A stretch of DNA of 64,000 nucleotides from JARRPM01 sp963792815 (lineage in GTDB: Bacteria > Pseudomonadota > Gammaproteobacteria > Pseudomonadales > Halieaceae), in assembly GCA_963792815.1 (NCBI GenBank), contig CAWBXR010000001.1:372001-436000 (forward strand). Reading direction: 5' to 3'. The notes beneath the pieces are model-generated. The model was not told the DNA's origin and ran no database searches. It saw only the letters and a list, made by a program, of their open reading frames with translations. Both the position numbers and the translations under genes were made by a program. Positions 62,871 through 64,000 of this stretch are shown here, in pieces. Within the stretch, counting starts at the first letter, position 1; the number at the start of each line of letters is the position of its first letter.

Positions 62871-63410
62871 ATGAACAAATCCATGCTTACAGGCACCGTT
62901 CTCGGGATTGCCGCGGCGACTACCGCGGGGGGATACGCCGGCTACAGGATGCTCTCATCGGAGCCGGAATTTGCCCAGGTGCTGGCGGTAACACCCCTGA
63001 CGGAGACTGTGAAAACGCCGCGGGAAGAGTGCCGGGATGTGGTGGTCACCCGGCAGAAGCCGATCAAGGATCAACACAAGATTGCCGGCAGTGTGCTGGG
63101 CGCCGTTGCCGGCGGCCTGGCGGGCGACGCCATCGGCGGCGGCGGTAAGAACACCGGCGCCAAGATAGCCGGCGCTGTGGTCGGCGGCATTGCCGGCAAC
63201 AAGGTCCAGGGCAGCATGCAGGAAGGCGATACCTACCAGGAGACCGAGCGTCAGTGCAAGACCGTGACGGACACCAGCCAGCACACGGTGGGCTACCAGG
63301 TGCAGTATCGCCTCGGTGAGGAAACCGGCAAGGTGCGGATGGATTTTGACCCCGGTACGGTAATTCCAGTGCAGGATGGCCAGCTGGTGCTGTCGCGGTC
63401 AGCTCAATAA
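62871..63410 (+). CDS. Glycine-zipper 2TM-domain envelope protein
   Basis: 179 residues. An N-terminal signal-anchor helix is followed by a glycine-zipper 2TM domain at about 73-112 (GSVLGAVAGGLAGDAIGGGG... GAVVGGIAGNKVQG) like that of the Rickettsia 17-kDa antigen, and a C-terminal beta-strand-like part with two more Cys. GGAG lies 6 bases upstream. Its role is unknown; related proteins are outer-membrane or periplasmic. A second, lipidated glycine-zipper protein is at 5622. Confidence 0.8.
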   Translation: MNKSMLTGTVLGIAAATTAGGYAGYRMLSSEPEFAQVLAVTPLTETVKTPREECRDVVVTRQKPIKDQHKIAGSVLGAVAGGLAGDAIGGGGKNTGAKIAGAVVGGIAGNKVQGSMQEGDTYQETERQCKTVTDTSQHTVGYQVQYRLGEETGKVRMDFDPGTVIPVQDGQLVLSRSAQ

Positions 63411-63536
63411 GCGTAAAGACCAGCCCTCGTGGCTGAAGTGCGCTAAGTAGCTGCGGTGGGGTGATGATCAGCCTTGTTGGCGGGTAAATCGACTACGTGG
63501 TAATGTTGTCGCGAATTGAATCCCGGTGTTTGTTTC

Positions 63537-63839
63537 ATGGATAAAATCGCAATAATTTCCCTGTTTCTGATTTTCTTTTCGGTGGTCACCATCATCCTGG
63601 GAATTGTCAAGATCCACACCTACCCGGGTAAAGTCGCAGAGCAGCGCGGCCATCCGCAAAAGGACGCTATCGAAGCGACCTCGCTGATGGGGCTGCTGAT
63701 TTTTCCCCTGTGGATGTTGGCGTTGATCTGGTCCTATTCAGGTGCCGTGATTGGTAACCTGTATACACCTCCTGTGAAAACCGGGGCTGATGAAAGCGAC
63801 GCAGAGAGTGCGCCGGCAACCGGGCAGGAGGAGAGCTAG
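63537..63839 (+). CDS. DUF3302 inner-membrane protein (YiaW-like)
   Basis: 100 residues with two hydrophobic segments (about 5-25 and 49-70) and the conserved HPQKDAIEATSLMGLLIFPLWM portion of DUF3302 proteins, such as E. coli YiaW. In that family the next gene is usually a HlyD-type protein, as appears to be the case here. A TTG at 63516 could add seven residues; I prefer the ATG at 63537. Confidence 0.8.
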   Translation: MDKIAIISLFLIFFSVVTIILGIVKIHTYPGKVAEQRGHPQKDAIEATSLMGLLIFPLWMLALIWSYSGAVIGNLYTPPVKTGADESDAESAPATGQEES

Positions 63840-63842
63840 CCA

Positions 63843-64000
63843 GTGGAACTCCTGATCTCTATAGCTTACTTCTTCCTCGTTCGGCTGATTTTTTTTGATT
63901 ACAAGCTGCTGCGTTTTTCCCTGTTCTGGAAATTCATGGTTTTCGGTATCTGGATTGGCGCACTGCTGACCGAGGTGCTGGCACTGGGGCAGTTTGCGCC
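63843..64000 (+). CDS. Start of a probable HlyD/YiaV-type membrane-fusion protein (truncated by window end)
   Basis: A GTG at 63843, preceded by GGAGGAGAG, opens a frame that stays open to the window end (52 codons). The N-terminus has two short hydrophobic segments (LLISIAYFFLVRL; MVFGIWIGALLTEV) as in YiaV-like proteins. Only this part is visible, so the identification depends mainly on the DUF3302 partner. Confidence 0.55.
   Translation, partial: MELLISIAYFFLVRLIFFDYKLLRFSLFWKFMVFGIWIGALLTEVLALGQFA

Noticed and set aside
1..64000. CRISPR arrays, prophage, transposons, tRNA or rRNA genes
   Set aside because: No regular spaced repeats, transposase or integrase-like proteins, or cloverleaf-like intergenic stretches were seen on reading; a tRNA scan was not run.

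Overview
The window is about 64 kb of GC-rich (roughly 60%) chromosomal DNA, densely packed with genes in short operons. I see no rRNA, tRNA, CRISPR array, integrase or insertion sequence. Gene content (NhaD, Na+-pumping oxaloacetate decarboxylase, RhlE, DusC, bactofilin, LutABC, a Marinobacter-type fatty acyl-CoA reductase and a WS/DGAT wax synthase) suggests a marine gammaproteobacterium that stores wax ester or triacylglycerol, perhaps near the Halieaceae/OM60 group. That placement is inference from gene families, not from a marker tree.

Layout: 1-561 is the 3' end of nhaD. 586-12104 holds a wax ester synthase, a multiply frameshifted M1 aminopeptidase, an SDR, a glycine-zipper lipoprotein, a ZIP-like permease split by two cyclic-nucleotide-type domains, a two-domain fatty acyl-CoA reductase and RhlE. 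12188-18788 (minus strand) carries a FATP-type acyl-CoA synthetase, a PlsB-like acyltransferase, an EEP-family hydrolase, a CDP-alcohol phosphatidyltransferase and a PQQ-type dehydrogenase with a cytochrome c tail. 18874-28882 (minus) is one long unit: V-type ATPase E-DUF2764-A-B-D-I-K followed by a P-type ATPase. 29109-32843 (minus) has malic enzyme, folE with a clear terminator, a methyltransferase-like gene and a bactofilin. 33105-39334 (plus) has a TauE-like exporter and eda, a GAPDH paralogue without its catalytic cysteine, gap and a frameshifted ppc. 39475-49000 has a SYLF protein, lutABC, a large unknown membrane protein, a saccharopine-dehydrogenase-like protein and a POT peptide transporter. 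49190-55366 is an overlapping four-gene peptide ABC transporter. 55443-59055 has a TPP enzyme, a beta-barrel gene remnant, dusC and a periplasmic binding protein. 59261-62682 is oadGAB, followed by a glycine-zipper protein, a DUF3302 protein and the start of a probable HlyD-type fusion protein at the window end.

How the genes fit together: two themes recur. The first is neutral lipid: acyl-CoA synthetase supplies acyl-CoA, the reductase makes fatty alcohol, the WS/DGAT joins them, and PlsB and the CDP-alcohol transferase cover glycerolipid. The second is sodium: OadGAB exports Na+ on decarboxylating oxaloacetate (which PEP carboxylase can supply), NhaD exchanges Na+ for H+, and the V-ATPase rotor subunit keeps the four side chains that bind Na+ in Enterococcus NtpK. 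The strongest candidates for something undescribed are the split ZIP/CNBD protein, the GAPDH pseudoenzyme in tandem with a normal gap, and the sodium-type V-ATPase/P-ATPase operon in a gammaproteobacterium. At least two genes carry frameshifts at short homopolymers, so sequence error must be ruled out before calling them dead.
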